A stretch of DNA of 64,000 bases from Carallia brachiata (GCA_021464245.1 JADCRB010000016.1:1932348-1996347); one strand, 5' to 3'; shown: positions 12,346 to 25,500, counted from the first letter of the stretch. The notes: a model not told the origin generated them from the letters alone. Made by a program: numbers and translations.

Positions 12346-13611
12346 TGCTTATGACTATATCAAAAGTTATTCAGACAATATATTGCCTGAATAATTTTTT
12401 TGTTTGGCTATATAATTAAGTTTTATGATCTATATGTGTGCGTGTTTGTACATGGGCATAAACTCTCATAGCGTTTGCTGCTAAAATATTATAGTTTGAA
12501 CTAATGCTTATAAAGTGATAAAAAATAAATTAGAGAGAAGTGATCTCTCACAGTGTTATGATATAAATTTTTTTTAGTTGTTTTTATTTTTGTTTTAGAA
12601 TTTAAATTAATTAAATGTTTTGCTCACGTACTTAAATTACTATCTTACTAAAAAAAAAAAAACCTTTACATAGATTATTAAATAGCTTTTTTTTTTTTTG
12701 TTAAATAACTTTGATGACAAATATAAACACTTATTATAACGAAGCGATAAAACATAATCTCTTTGATAATCAGTAAGAATTTGTATGCTTCAACTTGCCT
12801 TCAAGAAAAAATTGCAGCTTTGGCATTAACAAAATGTGCACTACGGGTCATTTCAACTTTGTCAATCGTAGTGACATGGTCAAAATGGCCATCACTTATG
12901 GAAGACAATGGAAAAAGAACGATGTTTGGGAAAAGAAATTAATGACACATTAGAATGGATTAATTAACAAACTATTCACTACTTTTTTTTTAAATAATAA
13001 ATTTTTTTATCATAAATATATCGTTTATTAAATCTGTTAATCGAAACTAAAATAATTTTTATTTGTTAAAATCTTATTCAATTACTTTAAAAGAACATAT
13101 CCATTATTCAAGTACTAGAGGAACTGATCATAATTTCACTATTAGAGATCACGAAAATTACTAAGCGATGCACCCATCACAACATATCACTTTTTACTCT
13201 TGAGGGCCACCCAACCTATGATAGAGGGGAGTATAGGTATAGAAACTCACGTAAACTTACTGTTGAGTTACCACCTTAAATAGTACTATTATCATTTTGT
13301 ACCATATCTACCATGCCTTATAATTTTATTAATTTGATTATTGTACCTAACAATTTTTTTCCATAAAGTCTATTGCATTGTTGTAAAAAATTTCATTATA
13401 TTTGAATTTATTAATTTGTTAACTATGATACAATAGTGGCGTCAAGTCCAAAATTTTGCTAAAAGAAGAGATATCTCTCAAAATTTTTATTCTAATAAAT
13501 GAGAAAATAGAATTTATATCTTATAATTCTGATAAAAAAATTGCGTTAATTGCACTATATCATGAGTTATACCCCACACTAAATCCTTATGGTTAAATTT
13601 CAACCCACAAA
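12346..13611. other. AT-rich spacer after the polyketide synthase
   Basis: No coding region recognised. It ends where similarity to duplication copy 1 begins. Confidence 0.6.
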
Positions 13612-16600
13612 ATATAATATAGATTATATAGTAAATTTTAGATTATAAAATTTTTTCTTGAAATAAATCTCATAATATATATTTGTATGTTATATCTAAA
13701 ATCTCATAATATCTACTAAAAATTAACACAAAGGAGCATACAACTTAAAAAAAAAAAAAAAAAAAAACCTATCTCATTCTCCTCCCATAATTCCGGTCGG
13801 AAACCCAAAAAAGGGAAGGATGGCCGACATGCCATCATTACTTTCATTTGGTTTAATTTTTCTTCAAAATGTGTCCATGCCGTGTTGGAAATGTGTTTTT
13901 GGCATGTCCAAGGCGTATGCAAATTGTATCTAATTTATTTTTTTAATTTTAAGCGTACACATTTTTTGTATATCTAAAATATGTTTGAACAATATCCTAT
14001 CTCAAATGGATTGCGTTTATATAATAAAACTCAAATGAAAAGGAATGAGTAGGGTTTATAACGTTGATGTTTTAATATCGAATCACATCTCTGTACAAAA
14101 GAAGTCACTTTTAGTTTTCAGAGAGTCCAAAAACAATGCGATCTAGGTCAATTAATTAAGACAAGATTTTTTCACCGTGTAACGTGCGGATCTACGTTAA
14201 ATTTGATTTTATAAAAAATAAAATACATATCGTGTAAACATTCAAATAATTGAGGACAAAAATATAAAAAAATAAGACGTATCTTGATAAAATGATATAA
14301 CATACTATATTTATACTTGTGTTACATAGTCTTTCCTGCATTAAATTGATAATAATATTTTTCTTATTTTTCTTAAAAAAAATTGGTTCGAGTTAGACAA
14401 ATCGAATATGCGGGAAGTGAAAAAGAATATAAGTTATAGCAACTAAACAATTTATTTTATAAATTAACTCAATTATCAATATTTCAAAATTAGTAACCCA
14501 AATCAATTATATAAAAAGTAGACCAACAGAAATTACCTTCTCGAATACCATTTGCTTCTCCTCTCTCTTTGTTGGTTATATGTAAAAACAATAATAAAGA
14601 CGCATTACTTGAGAGAAGCTATTAAAAAAAAAAGGTAACCTTATAAAATTTATTAACAATTGTGATTTGGTATATATAACAAAAATACAAACTAAAAATT
14701 AAATATTAAAAGAAGAAAAAAGAAAAAAGAAGGGGGTGTAAAAAGAGGGAAGTAAAGAACGAAATTAATATTGTGAATACATTTTCGTCTTTTTCTAAAG
14801 AATAGAGAAAAAAAAAATCTAGATTCATATAAGTGTCAGGGTAAAAAGAAATAAGATACTCACGTGAATTTCTATGAACGCAAGAAAAACTGACGCATGT
14901 AAATATGGTGAAAGTAGGAGAGCAATGGTCTTAAAAAACTTATGAGCTCATAAAATGATTAGATGAATACAGATGAAATAAGTTGGGCAATCTAAAAGTT
15001 TTGAATGAAAATCATTAATGTCGTGTGGATGCAGATCAAACGGTATTAATAGTATATCAGTAAGTGAAAGGTTAAGAGTTCGAACCTTTGATTTTCTTAA
15101 CTGTTCTCTTCTCTTGGTTTACGTATAGGAAAACTAAACAAAATGAAAATCATTAATAATTTTATTCACCCAAACATTCATTTTATTTTTGTTATTTTAA
15201 CGAGACAAAGTGACTATTTATATTTTTATTACGTTAAACATTTATTTCTAAAAACTCTTCCTATCCTATATTACACGTTATTCATTTAAGTTCAAATTCA
15301 ATAATTGCAAAAGGAAATCAATATTTACAAGCATTTATTGCCCTGAATAGGGAAATTCTCAAAAAATTGCCAAATAGGGAGTGAATATTGAAAATCACAA
15401 ACATTTATTGCCCAAAATGGTAAAACTCTCAAAAATTGCGAAAATGGATGATTAAAGCATCCCCGTGTTATGTAGAAGTCACGGCTTTAGTTATTATATA
15501 TAGATTCGCATTCAAACACACACAGATTATTAGCTTGACAAGTGGAATCCCATCCAGTGCTATGACTATTCCTTTGGCGGTGCTAAACTTGACCATGATC
15601 ATCTGTCGCTATGAAAGCAAAACGCACAACTTCTTTTTTTTTTTTTTTTAATTAAAAAAAAATCAAAATTTATATTACAACTTAAAAAAAACAAAGATTT
15701 GGAAGTGATGCTGTTTAAACTCTCAATCTCTTCACTGACACAATGCTAGTGAACCAATTATTCTACGTAACCAATTCAAAACACGTAACATATACAACAT
15801 ATTTATAAGCTATTTTGACAGTTTTTAAATTAATTTTGTAAGCTATATTTTTAAACTAAATTTATATATATGTATACAGGTTATAACTCTCTTCAAAAAC
15901 AAAAAAAAGAAAAAATATTTTAAAACTGAATTTGCGTGCATGTTCTTGTTACTTTCTAAAATTTCCAATTTTAATTATATTTTCACGTTAAATTAATACT
16001 TCTATCGATGATGAGTGATCTTTTTCACGTAAATTCCGAATTGTTACCATGACAATGCTTACGGCATCACACAATTATCACGAGGAGTCATATGCCCTCC
16101 CACCTTTCAACTCCCACCCACCAACCCAAAAAATAAATAATAATAATAATAATAATAATAATAAACTCTAAAAAAATACATCCCACGTCGCAAATTGTAT
16201 TGTGTTCAAAAAAAGATTTGCTCCTACTTAGGGGGGGGGGGGGGAAGATATCTCTTTTTTTTTTTTTTCGTGAAAAATATGGGAAGGCAGGATAAATTTT
16301 CTCTTTTTACCATATATCTTATATAAGCTAAATAGAATAATGTATTTTTTTTAGGGCTCAATCTTGTAATTTTCATCAATTGTGTTTGATGATACCATAA
16401 AGATAAAAACAACCAAAGCTTGTTCGGTTCCATAGAAAATTGGGGTCAAATCCAAGGCCTACGTGCTGTTGTATCTAAGTACATGTTTTGGGATATATTA
16501 AGGCCATTGGCCATAAGACCGAGCACATATACTAAAACTATTCTAGTCGATAGCCAAGCACTCAGGACGCACAATTTTGTAGAACAAATCAATTTTTCTT

Positions 16601-16641
16601 ATTTTAAAATAGTCAGGGACATACTATAAGTAAATTTCTCA

Positions 16642-17388
16642 GTGAGGGTTTGAGTTAACTTTTAAAGAGGTGTATTTGCACTTCATTTTCAAAAAGTAGG
16701 AAGATAGGTATTTGATAAACTTTTTAGTATTATTATTTGATTCTACTTATTTTTTTATTTGATTTCCTAAAAACAGTTAATTAAAAAGCAGATTTAGACT
16801 ACTTTTTACTGCTTTTTTGATTACTTTTCACTTTTTAATATTAATAATAATTTATATGGGCTAAATTACCCTTAAAGAATATCTATATAATTTTACTATT
16901 ATTTTTTTAACTTCACACATGAATTTGATATGTTAATTTATTTTATTAATATTTATATAATTTCAATAATTTCTTTTTTTAACTGTTCTTAAATAATATT
17001 TTTTTCACTTCAATTTTTTTTAATACTGACATCTATAAAAAAAATTTCAAATATAATAATTTTTATCATTTAGTAAAAATTAATATATTTTAAAAAGTTG
17101 AAATTAAGTAAAACAATTCTCAATATTATTTATAAAATATTATTCAAAAAATATAAAATTATGAAATATTAAAATTTTTGATATGATATATCTACATAAA
17201 TTAAATGTCTAAATTAGACATTTTATTATCTAACAGTAACAGTAAGTATAAAATTAACTAAACACTGCATTAATTTTATCAGTAATCAGTAACAGTAAGT
17301 AGGAATCAGCAATTAGTAATCAGTAACAGTAATCAACAACAGCAATCAGTAACAGTAATATTTAACAGTTAACTCAAATAGGCCCTTA
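16642..17388. mobile_element. MITE-like insertion with GAGTTAAC ends
   Basis: Copy 1 of the duplication reads straight through this site (TTTCTCAATACACTAGG at 6229-6245). Copy 2 is interrupted after TTTCTCA. The insert begins AGGGTTTGAGTTAACT and ends AGTTAACTCAAATAGGCCCTT, an imperfect inverted repeat. Near the right end there are many 'cagtaacagtaatcag' units. Non-coding, about 750 bp, similar in style to 54475-55227. Confidence 0.7.
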
Positions 17389-17513
17389 ATACACTAAGCC
17401 AAAATGAGCTAGTGACATTTCAGATCACGCGAGCAGAAATTTTGTATTGGAGGACGCGAAAATTTTATTTATGCTTAATTGATAATACCAAAGAAAAGAA
17501 ATATATATATATT

Positions 17514-17700
17514 TTGGAGTAATGTTAAACATCTCTAAAATCGTATTATAAAATATTCCGAAATGTATAATTATGAAAAAAATCGTTAATTTTTCTAACA
17601 CCATCAAATAAAAAAAAAACAAATTAATGATTTTTTTCCATAATTATACATTTTAATATATTTCATGACACCATTTTCAAAATTTTTAATATTATTATAT
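17514..17700. mobile_element. Fold-back MITE-like insertion
   Basis: Absent from copy 1, where ATATATATTTTGTGCC is continuous at 6355. The insert carries AAATGTATAATTATG plus an A-run near its left side and the inverted counterpart CATAATTATACATTT near its right side, so most of it can fold on itself. Length about 190 bp, no coding capacity. Confidence 0.7.
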
Positions 17701-17776
17701 GTTTTGTGCCTATTTAAGAAATTCCCATTGAAAATTACGTATACACAAGAAGATTGATGTCGAATCTCCAAAAATA

Positions 17777-18975
17777 ATGTCGTACTCTGAGGAAGGGTCT
17801 AGTCCAATGAAATTAAAAAAAAAAAAAGAATCCTTAAGATTGTTGCAAAGATCATATATGCATGATTTTACTCTTATTTTTACAAAAAAAAAAAGAAAAA
17901 GAAAACGTAATGTTGTAACTGATTATGTCACGTGAAAATAATAATTGAGTAACTTTATCGATATAAAAATGTTTAGGCTCCGATTAGTAATACTGTGACA
18001 TAAAATGCTATAAAATAAAATGCTGTAACCAAAAGTTCTTGGATAAAAGTGCTGTTACTCAAAATTATATGATTTTTTTGTTTGTTAGGTAAAATTGTAG
18101 TTAGAGCAGCTCCTTAGTTTAAATATCAAACTATATATATATAACCCAATATTTATTCACATATTTTGCATTTTAATTTGAATGTTAACCCTAAATCTGT
18201 AATGTAACTTTGTTTGCTCGGGAATTAGAGAAAAATATTTCATTTTAGGTTTTTGAGACATAAATATTGAATGCAATATAAAGAAGAATATTGTCAATTG
18301 AAAAAAAATAATTTAAAAAGAGAATCCAAACTATATATAAGGGAGATTAATCTAATTCATCAAAGTAACTGCAATATCAAGTTAATAGATAATAGTTACT
18401 GGCAAATCAGAGCCATTTGCATTTGGTAACCATAACAAGTTATATACTTTAAACAAAATAACAGAACTAACGCTGTAATCATGTGATAAATAGCCTTTGC
18501 ACATGAATCCAAGTTCTTTTTCTTTCGAACACCCAAATTTAAACGATCAAGCTTCTTCAACACATTCTCGGTAATCTATGTCCCACCACACTAGTTTTTA
18601 CAATGGCCACGTTGTACAGGAATATGAAACTTTGACCTTTCCGTGATCATCACACCACTAGAAGAGAGCCTGAGGAGTGGTGGAAGCTACGCTGAAATCT
18701 CTGTGAACTAACAGCTACATGGCATTGACTGGCTGAGAAACCGGCTGCGAGACTGCATTTCTCGGCGTCTTACACCTACAGGTAATTCGGACATTCAGCA
18801 AAGCATAATGAAGCTGTTATGTAAGAGCACTTGGAGCAACAAAATATCTTTTTCGAGTAGAATGTAACAGATCTGGTTAGACGTTGAATAGAGCATAGGA
18901 TTCGAGCGTATCTTTAGGTAGCCAAATTCTATGAGATCAATCCATCGTTCACAAATTAGTTGGCATTTTTCCTAG
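17777..18975. mobile_element. About 1.2 kb insertion of unknown type in duplication copy 2
   Basis: Copy 1 has only a few bases between GATGTCGAATTCCAAAAATTA and 'cgttctcatggaatcaatg' (6417-6457). Copy 2 has about 1.2 kb between the matching points. The insert's right part (18640-18940) is unusually GC-balanced for this region, but I recognise no protein, tRNA or snoRNA in it. Confidence 0.5.
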
Positions 18976-19596
18976 TACGGTCTCATGGAATCAATGGTCA
19001 CGGAACACAAACACACATAGATGCTCATTAGTAGAGATAAACCACTTCCAAACCCCTATACTTTGAATGGCGAAAAGGATAAATTGGAAGGAAAATTGTA
19101 CTTAATTCTACAGAGAATGAATCAACCTGAATTTTCATATAATCATATGGCTACAAAGATAAAAAATCAATTGAAAAATCTCATATTAAATAGATGTAGC
19201 AGAAGTTGAGATTGACATTGGGTCATGTATTGGACAACCAAAGTTGACATTTTTGATATCAAATAGGGGAGAAAGATTTCCTCGGGAGGATATGGGAAGA
19301 CTGTTAACAAAAAAACTTGAAAGGCAAAAGTTTCGGTAGTACCTCTTATACCAAATTCAACTAAATTAGTCGTCCCAAGGACAATCCCACCATGTCATTG
19401 TGTCACATGACAATCATGGCATCATATGGAGGGCTATAGTCACGAAAAATGAGGAAGACATCAGGGGAGGGCATGTTTGCTTCAGCAAATCTTATCCTTG
19501 AAACTGACAAACACACTGACGAGAAGACCTACAACTTCACCCAAGTGAATCTTGTCGTCTAAAAGGGGATTGTTTGAGAAAGTTATCAGATATGTG

Positions 19597-20434
19597 TGTA
19601 ATGGGTAAATTTCGAGTCTGTAACAATTAGATTAAAAAATATAAAAATAAATTACAAATAAAAATTTAAAATAAAAGAAAATTTACGTGGGGTCGCTCTT
19701 CGTGATTCCTCCTATTAGTGTTCCTTTTTTGACTCCGTCAAGGGCTGCACGAACTTGATCTTGACAGAAATAATTTTCACAGCTTTATCTTGAACTGGGT
19801 AGACTAAAACTAGATCTGGTTTGGATGTTTAGACTACGGTCAAGAACCGCAGAGACCTGATCTGAGCCGATCTGGTTTAATTTCACCGAGGGTCGAAGGG
19901 ACTTGTTCTTGGATGAGTTGTTTAGACTTTACTGAGGGCCGTATGAGACTTGATCTCAGCCGATTTTGTAATAATTTGATATTTTCAGATCTATAATTCT
20001 CACAAATTCAGATCTAGAGCGATCAGAGAATATAAACTCAAAAATAACTTTAGAAATAAAAACAACAAATCTTTTGGGGTTTACCCCTGAAATATCTCTT
20101 AAAAAGGAGTTAGGAGAGTGTACTGCAGAGTAAAAATACGTAGGAAAATGAGAAATTTTCTTGAGAGATTTTTAAAATTTTTTTTTTCTCTCAAATTCTC
20201 TGTATTTTTCTGTTTACAGATTTGCTAAATATATTTTGAATTGAAGGTCAGGGGCCTATTTATAGGTCTTCCTTTCCCGTGTGAAAACTCACATGGAAAA
20301 GGAATAATTTGAATTTCCTTGGCCGGCGTTGCTGTTGCTGACCATTGATTTTTTTTGCCTTTTTGTTTTTTTTGAACATTGACTTTCTAGAAGAAGCTGA
20401 CTCTTTTTTTTTTTTTCTTTTGAACATGTTTACA
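19597..20434 (-). repeat. LTR of Tat-type Gypsy element 1a (3' LTR)
   Basis: The 838-bp LTR starts TGTAAT and ends TTTACA, and is homologous to the LTRs at 31115, 40224 and 49854. On the minus strand a TATAAATAG box lies at 20255-20266, with a decayed inverted repeat just upstream of it (20269-20304). It is the most diverged of the four LTRs. The flanking five bases (ATGTG) do not match those after the LTR at 31115-31926 (ATACT). Confidence 0.9.
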
Positions 20435-20455
20435 AATGCCTCATTTCAAGGGTCG
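20435..20455 (-). other. Polypurine tract of element 1a
   Basis: On the minus strand CCTTGAAATGAGGCATT abuts the LTR. It is a slightly decayed version of the GAAGTGGGGGCATT tract of element 2. Confidence 0.6.
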
Positions 20456-20571
20456 GTAAGGAATAACTTTACAGACGTGATCTGCACCGAGTCTTGAAGT
20501 CCAGTTTGAAACTTGAGATGTCCTGATGAACATTGAATGTTGAAGTCTTCTAACTCTGACTATGCTTGCTG

Positions 20572-20880
20572 TTATTGGATCGCAATAGGAATCCGATACG
20601 ATCTTGAGAATGTTAGCACCCCAGCCAATATAAAAATTGACATTCTAACTCCAAGTGCGGTCGAGCTTCCATAACTCGCAAAGGATTTTTTATATGTCTT
20701 AAAGTTCCATAGCTCTAGTGAGGATGATCCGGTAGGCAAAGAACTTGAACCTTCCCATGAGGAAGGCCCAACACTACGGAACTTCAAGACCGGCACACAG
20801 AGATACTGACTGTAGTGATGATTTCCAAGTCTGCTCCGACGTAAAGAGAGTAGTTGGAACTTCCCTGTACACCGTCGCAT
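20572..20880 (-). other. ORF of unknown function downstream of the homeobox gene, element 1a
   Basis: A 102-residue open frame with a clear counterpart in element 2 (41042-41494, 150 residues). Both share segments such as GKFQLLSLRRSR and SSSLPTGSSS. No domain recognised. It is Ser-rich and could be conserved simply because both elements are related, so coding is unproven. Confidence 0.3.
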
Positions 20881-21283
20881 CTAAAGGAAGATTAGGGTGA
20901 TTGCAGCTTCTCATCCCTCTGTGGTAGATGTGAATTAAGGAGAGTAGTTGGAACTCCATGACACCAATGGCGTTGGAGACTGAGTTTCGAGGGCTTTTAA
21001 GAATCCCTCGAGGATGACTACTTCTTCTTTTCTTAGCTCGTGCGCCTCCAACTTCTTGATCAAAGAACTTTTTGAGACAAGTGTAGAGACTAGCAATTTT
21101 CTTTTTGAGAAAAAGAAGAGCTGAGGGGTGAGTACTACAACTCGGGCATGCAGGATATATATACAAACAATAAAGATTTTTTTTTTTAAAGTAAAAAAGA
21201 AGGTACGCACAATCGAGTAGGGTCATCCACGTCCCTTTCCGCATAAGAGACAAAAGAGGCAACGGCTGACGCGGGTCACGAAA

Positions 21284-21359
21284 GTCGTTACCGTGTGTTG
21301 CAGAAGTTGTTGCAGTGTGCTGCAGAGGTCGTTGCCGTGTGCTGCAAAAGTCGTTGCAC
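21284..21359. repeat. 22-bp tandem repeat, 3.5 copies (element 1a)
   Basis: Units resemble GTCGTTGCCGTGTGCTGCARAA and lie just past the homeobox gene's stop codon. The same array occurs in element 2 at 41910-41986. Confidence 0.85.
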
Positions 21360-21368
21360 CTTATCTTG

Positions 21369-21995
21369 TCAGCCGCCCTGGCGGGGGCCGAGGCGCAGCT
21401 CCAAGTCAAGCTCGGCCTCGTCTGGTGGGCCGATAATGTTGACGTCGCTGGAGCCTTCCGGCTGGTTGATGCTATTGGAATATTCTGGGAAGAAAGGAAA
21501 AGTTTCGCCGGAACGACTTCTTTCTGCTAGAAAAGTCTCTCCTGAACTTAAGTACTTAGGAGGGATGAACCCTTGACTAACTCCGTAAGACCACTAGGAC
21601 CAGTACGCATGCTCTCATAGGCTACGGCTTTGATCGTTATAGCCTGAAGAGACTATTGCAGTGGTAGAACTCGGACTTACTTCATTTGAGGGCGAAGCTG
21701 TACCAGTGGAATCTACTATCGAAACGACAGACTGTGCTTTGGAAAAAGTAGTTCTCAGTGCTGGTTTCTTCCTGCTTCTCCGATTCTGGAACCAATAAAA
21801 CGCATTTTTTCCTTCGATCGCCCCGAGCAGGAGCAATCGTAAGACAAGTTGGTAAATCTGAAATGTATTAGGAATAATACCTCCATTGTTGTGGAAGACT
21901 TCCTCTAAAATTTGCAATTGTGCCTTGGTTGGTTGCCACCTTGTGCGGGGTGACATTTCTTCTCCCTTTTCATGAGGTTCTGCAACTAGTTTCAT
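21369..21995 (-). pseudogene. Retrotransposon-borne WUSCHEL-related homeobox gene, element 1a copy
   Basis: A frame of 126 residues from ATG 21995 contains a WOX-type homeodomain at residues 15-77 (21765-21953). It starts PRTRWQPTKAQLQILEE, and helix 3 reads FYWFQNRRSRKK. The frame meets a TGA at 21615-21617 and a TAG at 21594-21596, each where element 2 has Trp. It then continues unshifted through a WUS-box-like segment (TFPFFP, 21486-21503; canonical TLxLFP) and an EAR-like LDLELRLG (21390-21410) before a TGA at 21369-21371. WOX proteins are plant nuclear transcription factors; the WUS-box and EAR motif are known repression motifs. It sits on the same strand as pol, between integrase and 3' LTR. 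Two single-base stops imply this copy makes at most a homeodomain fragment. Confidence 0.85.
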
Positions 21996-22159
21996 CTTTC
22001 TTGTGGCAGTGGAGCAAAGGTCTAGTATGTGGCGAAGATCGGTTGAGACTGAGGCTGGGTTTTAGACTCAAACCCTCCGTTGCTTTTATATTTTTGGGCC
22101 ATTCACAGTTTATACTCATGCAGCCCAGGAGTTGGATTGGATTTTGAACCTGGGTTCTG

Positions 22160-22437
22160 GACTTGTGTCTGGAACTTGGGATTTTTGGGTTTCAGGTTTT
22201 TGGATTGGATTTGGGTCGAGTGTTTGGACTTCTAGACTTGAATTTTTGTATTTGGGTAGAGTGTTTGGGTTTTGGACTTGGACTTTTGGATTTGGGTCGA
22301 GTGTTTGGGTTTTGGATCTGGACTTAGTTTTCAGGCTTTTGGGTTGGGCTTGAGTTTTCTGATTTGGACTCAAGTGTTTGAGTTTGGATTTTCAGGTTTG
22401 GATTTTTGCTTAGACTTTCAGATCGGGACTTTCGAAC
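22160..22437. repeat. Degenerate TTTGGGTTTGGA low-complexity tract (element 1a)
   Basis: Imperfect repeats of TTTGGGTTTTGGACTTGGA-like units between the homeobox gene and the poly(T) run. The counterpart in element 2 is at 42770-43010. On the minus strand it reads as Asn/Pro/Lys-rich frames, which I treat as non-coding. Confidence 0.7.
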
Positions 22438-22461
22438 TTTTTTTTTTTTTTTTTTTTTTTT

Positions 22462-22514
<53 letters not shown>
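22438..22514 (-). repeat. Long poly(A) tract on element strand (poly(T) on +)
   Basis: Nearly pure T on the plus strand, 77 bp, directly downstream (minus strand) of the integrase end. Shared with element 2 (43014-43141). Confidence 0.9.
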
Positions 22515-22518
<4 letters not shown>

Positions 22519-22529
22519 ATATTTACACA

Positions 22530-25500
22530 TAATACTGTTTCAGAAATTTACCATTGATCGGGCCAATTCGGACGCCTTCTTGGTCTGACAGCATGTAAGC
22601 GTTGTGAGTATAGGCCTCCTGCACTAAGTATGGCCCGTCCCATTTGGAAGTAAGCTTGTCACCAGGCCGATGCTTCATGTTGATGGGCCGTCGCACTGCA
22701 AGAACAAGGTCTCCAACTTGAAAAGATCGAGGGCGGACCCTGCGGTTGAACGTGTTGGTGAGCCGGGCTTGGTAGCACTCAAGTTGCTGTTGTGCTTCGA
22801 GCCTCCTTTCATCGAGGCTTCTAACTCATCCAGACGTAGGCGAGCATTCTCCTCCTGTGTGAGTCCTTCCAGAACAGCCATGCGCAGGATGGAATCTGTG
22901 TTTCCAACGGCAGTATTGCTTCGACACCGTAGACAAGTGAGTATGGCGTCGCCTGTGTTGGAGTCCGGTAAGTTGTACGATACGCCCATAATGCCTCCGG
23001 AATTCTGTCATGCCAATCTCTTTTGGATTTAGAGACTACCTTCCGCAACAGGTTGCATAAGGTCTTGTTGAATGCTTCAGCCAAGCCATTTGCTGGGGCA
23101 TTGTACATGGATGACTTGTACTGCTTGAACTTGAACTTCTCGCAGAGCTTGTCGATAAGCTGTTGTAGAACTGCTTGCCATTATCAGTGATGATGAATCG
23201 AGGGACTCCATAGCGATAGATCAGCTGAGTCCGGATGAAATTGGCAACATGCTCCTTCTTTACCTCTCTAAGTGGAATGGCTTCAGCCCATTTTGAGAAG
23301 TGTTGCTGCGAGGATGTACAGGTGACCCAGGGATGACTTTGGCAAGGGCCCCACTAAGTCGAGACCCCAAGCTTCAAAGGGCCAGGAGAGATGAGACAGT
23401 TGGATGCAGTGGCTGGTGGTTGATGTATGTAATTCGCATGAAATTGACAAGCTTGACAGGTTTTAGCAAACTCAATTGAATCACGTACCATGGTTGGCCA
23501 GTAGTATCCCATCCTTCTGAGTTGGAAGTGCAACTTAGGCCCTGATTGATGTCCGCCACAAACACCAGAATGTGCTTCAGCGAGAGCCTGTTTTGCCTCT
23601 TCATTGCCTAGGCAGCGAAGTAAAACTCCATCAAAAGACCTTCGATACAGAGCATCCTTGAGATATATGAAGCGGGGAGCTCGTCGTTGAATTTCTGTCT
23701 TATGACGACGATCTTCGGGCAGCTTCCCGTGCTGTAGGTAGTCAATGATTGGTTGGCGCCAATCCTCGTCCTCCGCGAGACGTACAGATACAGCGTTGGC
23801 TGCTGTAGTTTTTCTTCATCATCTGTGGCACTATCCATTTCTGGCATACGGCAACAACTGTAGCCTGGATTTCTGACTTTGCAAGAGAGTGGCCAGGTTA
23901 GCCAACGCGTCTGCCTGAGTGTTTTCTCGTCGAGGCACATGCTCCAAGGTGATGCTTTCAAATTCATCCATTAGCTGTCGAGCACGTTGATGGTAAGGCG
24001 CAAGTCCTCTTTCTTCATCATACAATCCTGTAAGTTGGTTGATGACGAGCTGGGAATCTCCATGGACTTCTATAGTTGGAATCTTCATATCGACAGCCAT
24101 TTGAAGACCAATGATCAAAGCCTGGTATTCAGCAACATTATTTGAACATAACTCACCGAGAATGATAGCATATGGTAGTATTTGTCGTTGAGGAGTGACA
24201 AACACTATGCCGGCACCAGCACCATCACGCCTTGCTGCACCATCAAAGAACATCGTCCATGGTGGCAGTGTCTCAATGTAAAAGACCTCTTCATCTGGAA
24301 GATCATCTGTGAACTCCCAATCTGACGGACAGGGTGATCTGCAAGGAAGTCTGCTAGAGCTTGTCCTTTGACTGCTTTTTGAGGCACGTAGACAATGTCG
24401 TAGCTTTGTAGGATTACTGCCCACTTGGCAAGTCGTCCTGACAAGATTGGTCTAGATAAGATATATTTGACAGGATCAGCTCTGGCAATGAGACGTACCG
24501 TGTGAGCTTGCATGTAGTGCCTCAGCTTGTCAATGGCAAAGAACAGTGCTAGACATGTCTTTTCAATGGGCGAATAACTCAGCTCCGGACCGTTTAGTGT
24601 TCTGCTCAAGTATACAGGGCAACTTCCTTTCCCTGCTCATTTTCCTGTGCAAGCAAGGCTCCCAAAGATCTTTCCTGCGCTGCAATGTAGAGAATCAACG
24701 ACTTTCCTTGAATTGGAGCACCTAGGACGGTGGATTGGAAAGGTACTTCTTTATGCTCTCAAAGGCTTTGCTGCAAGCTTCGTCCCACTCGAAGTTGACA
24801 TCCTTCTTCATCAACCGATGGAAAGGTTGACATCTCCCAGCTAAATTGGAGATGAAACGGCGAATGTAGGCCAGCTTTCCTTGTAGACTTCGCAGCTCGT
24901 GCAGGTTTTTAGGTTCAGGCATCTTTTGAATTGCCTCAACCTTTGACTGATCAACTTCGATTCCACGATGGCGCACCACGAACCCAAGAAACTTTCCTGA
25001 TGTGACACCGAATGCGCACTTGAGAGGGTTCATTTTGAGCTGATGCCTCCGAAGTCTTTCGAACACTCTTGAGATCCTCGAGGTGGTCTTTGCGCTTCTT
25101 AGTCTTTACAACTAAGTCATCAACATAACATTCTACAATCTTGTGCAGCATGTCATCAAAAATTTTTTGCATAGCACGTTGATAAGTGGCGCCAGCATTT
25201 TTTAATCCAAACGGCATAACTTTGTAGCAGTATATACCTTTTGGGGTGCGGAATGCTGTCAACTCCTCGTCTTCTGGTGCCATTCTGATTTGGTTATAGC
25301 CTGAAGAACCATCCATGAAGGACAATGCTTCGTGACCCGTTGTTGCATCGACTGTGATCTCCGTTATGGGCAACGGAAAGTCATCTTTCGGGCAGGTCCT
25401 GTTAAGATCTCGAAAATCAACACATACCCTCAACTGTCCATTCTTCTTTCTTACCGGGACAATGTTGGCAATCCACGTTGGGTAGGTGACCTCTCGGATG

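Larger units (their letters stand above)
13612..19596 (+). repeat. Segmental duplication, copy 2 (longer, with insertions)
   Basis: Direct repeat of 2892-7060. It is longer because of insertions at about 16642-17388, 17514-17700 and 17777-18975, each absent at the matching place in copy 1. The block stops abruptly at 19596, where a retrotransposon LTR begins. If the duplicated unit once continued, a second polyketide synthase copy could have followed; none is present in this window. Confidence 0.85.

Noticed and set aside
22116..22373. Pro/Asn/Lys-rich frame as part of the homeobox gene
   Set aside because: Degenerate repeats with different lengths in the two elements, upstream of the shared start; no conservation as protein.
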